Source: an uncultured Bacilli bacterium (GTDB lineage Bacteria > Bacillota_I > Bacilli_A > RF39 > UBA660). Taken from it: a stretch of 13,908 bases of DNA. The notes below the pieces were generated by a model. That model made no database searches and had not been told where the DNA came from. It saw only the letters and a list, made by a program, of their open reading frames with translations. The stretch spans positions 1 to 13,908 of the forward strand of contig CAKPIH010000033.1 of assembly GCA_934162325.1 (NCBI GenBank). The letters run 5' to 3'. Both the position numbers and the translations under genes were made by a program. Below, piece by piece: positions 12,305 to 13,908 of this stretch (the stretch's first letter is position 1; every line of letters begins with the position of its first letter).

Positions 12305-13501
12305 ATGCATAGAGATGATTTTGCAATGCTTTCTAATAATATTGTTTACTTTGATAATGGTGCTACTACTTTAAAACCTAAATGTGTTAGAGATGCTATT
12401 TGTAAATACTATGATGAATATACTGCTAATGCACATAGAGGAGACTATAAAACTAGTGCTATTGTTGATAATTTATATGAAAGTACAAGAGAAGAAATTA
12501 AAAATTTTATAAATGCCAAAGAAAACTCAGAAATCGTTTTTACTAGTGGTACTACTAATGGAATGAATATGATAGTTACAGGCTTTTTTAAGAATTATCT
12601 TAAGAAAGATGATGAAGTATTAATTACACTTAGTGAACATGCTTCAAATATTCTTCCGTGGTTTATTTTACAAAAAGAAATTGGTATCAAAGTTAAATAT
12701 ATTCCTTTAAATGAAAATCATGAAGTTACTATTGATAATTTTAAAAAGAGTATTACTAATAAGACTAAAGTTGTATCACTTGCTTATGTTACTAATGTTG
12801 TAGGAGATGAAAGACCTATTAAAGAAATTAGTAAGATAGCCCATGATAATAATATTTTAGTAGTAGTAGATGCTGCTCAGGGTATTCCTCATAAGAAGAT
12901 TGATGTTCAAAAAGATGATATAGATTTTATGGCTTTTTCAGGGCATAAGATGTATGGACCTACTGGGGTTGGAGTTTTATATGCTAAATTTGATTTACTT
13001 GATAAGATTACTCCTATGAACTATGGTGGTGGTATGAATGCTATATTTACTAAAGATGGTTATGTTGAACTTAGAGAAATTCCTACTAGACTAGAAGGAG
13101 GTACTCCTAATATAGAGGGAGTATTAGGTCTTAGTGCTGCTATTCAATATTTAAATAATATAGGTATGGATAAAATTAATAAATATGAAAAAGATCTTAG
13201 AAGATACTTAATTAATGAACTTAATAAACTAGACTTTATTGAAGTATATAATAAAGATGTTGATACTAATATTGTAGCATTTAATATTAAAGGAGTATTT
13301 GCTCAAGATGCCGCTATTTACTTAGATAAATATAATATATGTGTTAGAGCAGGTAATCATTGTGCTAAAATTCTTGATAATGTATTTAATATTAGTAATA
13401 CTGTTAGAATTAGTTTAAGTTTCTATAATAATAAGGAAGAAATTGATTTACTTATTAATGTACTTAAGAATAGTAGTAATATATGGAAGGAAATATTATA
13501 A
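12305..13501 (+). CDS. sufS: SufS cysteine desulfurase (class V aminotransferase fold, type II)
   Basis: 398 residues, full length. It takes sulfur from cysteine using pyridoxal phosphate and passes it to SufU for cluster assembly. Visible residues: YFDNGATTLKP (15-25), the conserved His of SEHASN (H112) above the PLP ring, VDAAQGIPH (188-196; D189 and Q192), FSGHKMYGPTGVG (211-223) with Schiff-base K215, a β-hairpin region GGGMNAIF, EGGTPN (264-269) and RAGNHCAK (348-355) with active C353. The usual RxGHHC(A/T) reads RAGNHCA, one His replaced by Asn. GGAGGTGA (12293-12300) is a near-perfect ribosome binding site inside the end of sufD. The stop overlaps the sufU start by one base (TAATG). 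Confidence 0.96.
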   Translation: MHRDDFAMLSNNIVYFDNGATTLKPKCVRDAICKYYDEYTANAHRGDYKTSAIVDNLYESTREEIKNFINAKENSEIVFTSGTTNGMNMIVTGFFKNYLKKDDEVLITLSEHASNILPWFILQKEIGIKVKYIPLNENHEVTIDNFKKSITNKTKVVSLAYVTNVVGDERPIKEISKIAHDNNILVVVDAAQGIPHKKIDVQKDDIDFMAFSGHKMYGPTGVGVLYAKFDLLDKITPMNYGGGMNAIFTKDGYVELREIPTRLEGGTPNIEGVLGLSAAIQYLNNIGMDKINKYEKDLRRYLINELNKLDFIEVYNKDVDTNIVAFNIKGVFAQDAAIYLDKYNICVRAGNHCAKILDNVFNISNTVRISLSFYNNKEEIDLLINVLKNSSNIWKEIL

Positions 13502-13908
13502 TGGATAGAGATTTAAAAAGAAGTATTATTTTAGATAATTATCAGAATCCTAATATGAAACATACTAGTAATGAAGATTATGTTAAGATTAATACAAGAA
13601 ATGTTAGTTGTATTGATAATTTAGATATTTATTTAAAGATAGAAAATAATATTATTAAAGATATTTCTTTTGAAGGAGAAGCTTGTGTTATTAGTATATC
13701 TTCTACTAATATTTTAGCTAATATGCTAGTGGGTAAAACTAAGGAAGAAGGTATTTATTTAATTGATAATTATCTTAAGATGATTAATGAAGAAGAATAT
13801 GATAAAGATGTACTTAAAGAATTACTTGCTTTTGATGATACTAGTAAACAACCATCAAGAATTAAATGTGCTACTTTATCCGCTAATGGTATAAAAGATT
13901 ATTTAGAA
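13501..13908 (+). CDS. sufU: SufU, zinc-dependent sulfur-transfer protein (3' end beyond window)
   Basis: The frame runs open from ATG 13501 to the window edge, 136 codons without a stop; SufU is usually about 140-150 residues, so only a few are missing. The start overlaps the sufS stop by one base. IscU-like motifs are present: SCID (36-39), GEACVIS (59-65) and RIKCATL (120-126), giving C37, D39, C62 and C123, the Zn ligands and sulfur acceptor of Bacillus SufU. The region between GEACVIS and RIKCATL is long, as in SufU and unlike IscU. In Firmicutes SufU accepts sulfur from SufS and hands it to SufBCD. After RIKCATL the usual aromatic (often W) is absent (SANG). sufB would be expected next. 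Confidence 0.93.
   Translation, partial: MDRDLKRSIILDNYQNPNMKHTSNEDYVKINTRNVSCIDNLDIYLKIENNIIKDISFEGEACVISISSTNILANMLVGKTKEEGIYLIDNYLKMINEEEYDKDVLKELLAFDDTSKQPSRIKCATLSANGIKDYLE

Noticed and set aside
1..13908. CRISPR arrays, tRNA or rRNA genes, and integrase or transposase genes
   Set aside because: I looked on both strands and saw no regularly spaced repeats, no tRNA-like cloverleaf with a CCA end, and no recognisable recombinase.

Overview
The window is very AT-rich. Arg is almost always AGA, intergenic gaps are short, and all confident genes lie on the + strand. The gene set (SUF Fe-S assembly in Firmicute order, a family II pyrophosphatase with a CBS/DRTGG insert, acetate kinase, NrnA-like phosphoesterase, ferredoxin-type [FeFe] hydrogenase) points to a strictly fermentative, hydrogen-evolving, anaerobic member of the low-GC Firmicutes/Mycoplasmatota side, perhaps a reduced-genome gut lineage. 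That placement is inferred from protein families and base composition; no rRNA is present. All Trp codons I checked are TGG, so UGA is probably not read as Trp.

Layout. (1) 1-405: 3' part of a DUF84/YjjX-type non-canonical purine NTP phosphatase, then a GC-rich hairpin. (2) 486-1505: an orphan RhuM-family protein with its own terminator. (3) 1589-2822: an ECF-type sigma factor and, 1 base later, a single-span membrane protein that looks like its anti-sigma partner. (4) 2910-3170: a two-span small membrane protein bracketed by two almost identical terminator hairpins. (5) 3171-3391: 221 bases without a gene, holding a terminator, a well-formed three-way-junction RNA candidate (3238-3312) and an extended -10 promoter. 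(6) 3392-6771: a tight run of [FeFe] hydrogenase, guanine deaminase-like enzyme and Mn-dependent pyrophosphatase. (7) 6916-9058: acetate kinase and NrnA-like DHH/DHHA1 phosphoesterase. (8) 9136-10686: the primary sigma factor, with an unusual N-terminal half. (9) 10777-13908: sufC-sufD-sufS-sufU, cut off inside sufU; sufB is not in the window and probably follows.

How the genes fit together. The hydrogenase would dispose of ferredoxin electrons as H2, acetate kinase would make ATP from acetyl phosphate, the pyrophosphatase would pull biosynthetic reactions forward, and the SUF system would supply Fe-S clusters for the hydrogenase and others. The hydrogenase maturases HydE/F/G and phosphotransacetylase must lie elsewhere if these pathways work. 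Points that deserve a second look are the structured RNA with two competing folds, the primary sigma factor with a duplicated N-terminal segment and altered region 2.2, the repeated TGATATAAT promoter element, the short Asn-rich SufD, and the ECF/anti-sigma/membrane protein cluster.
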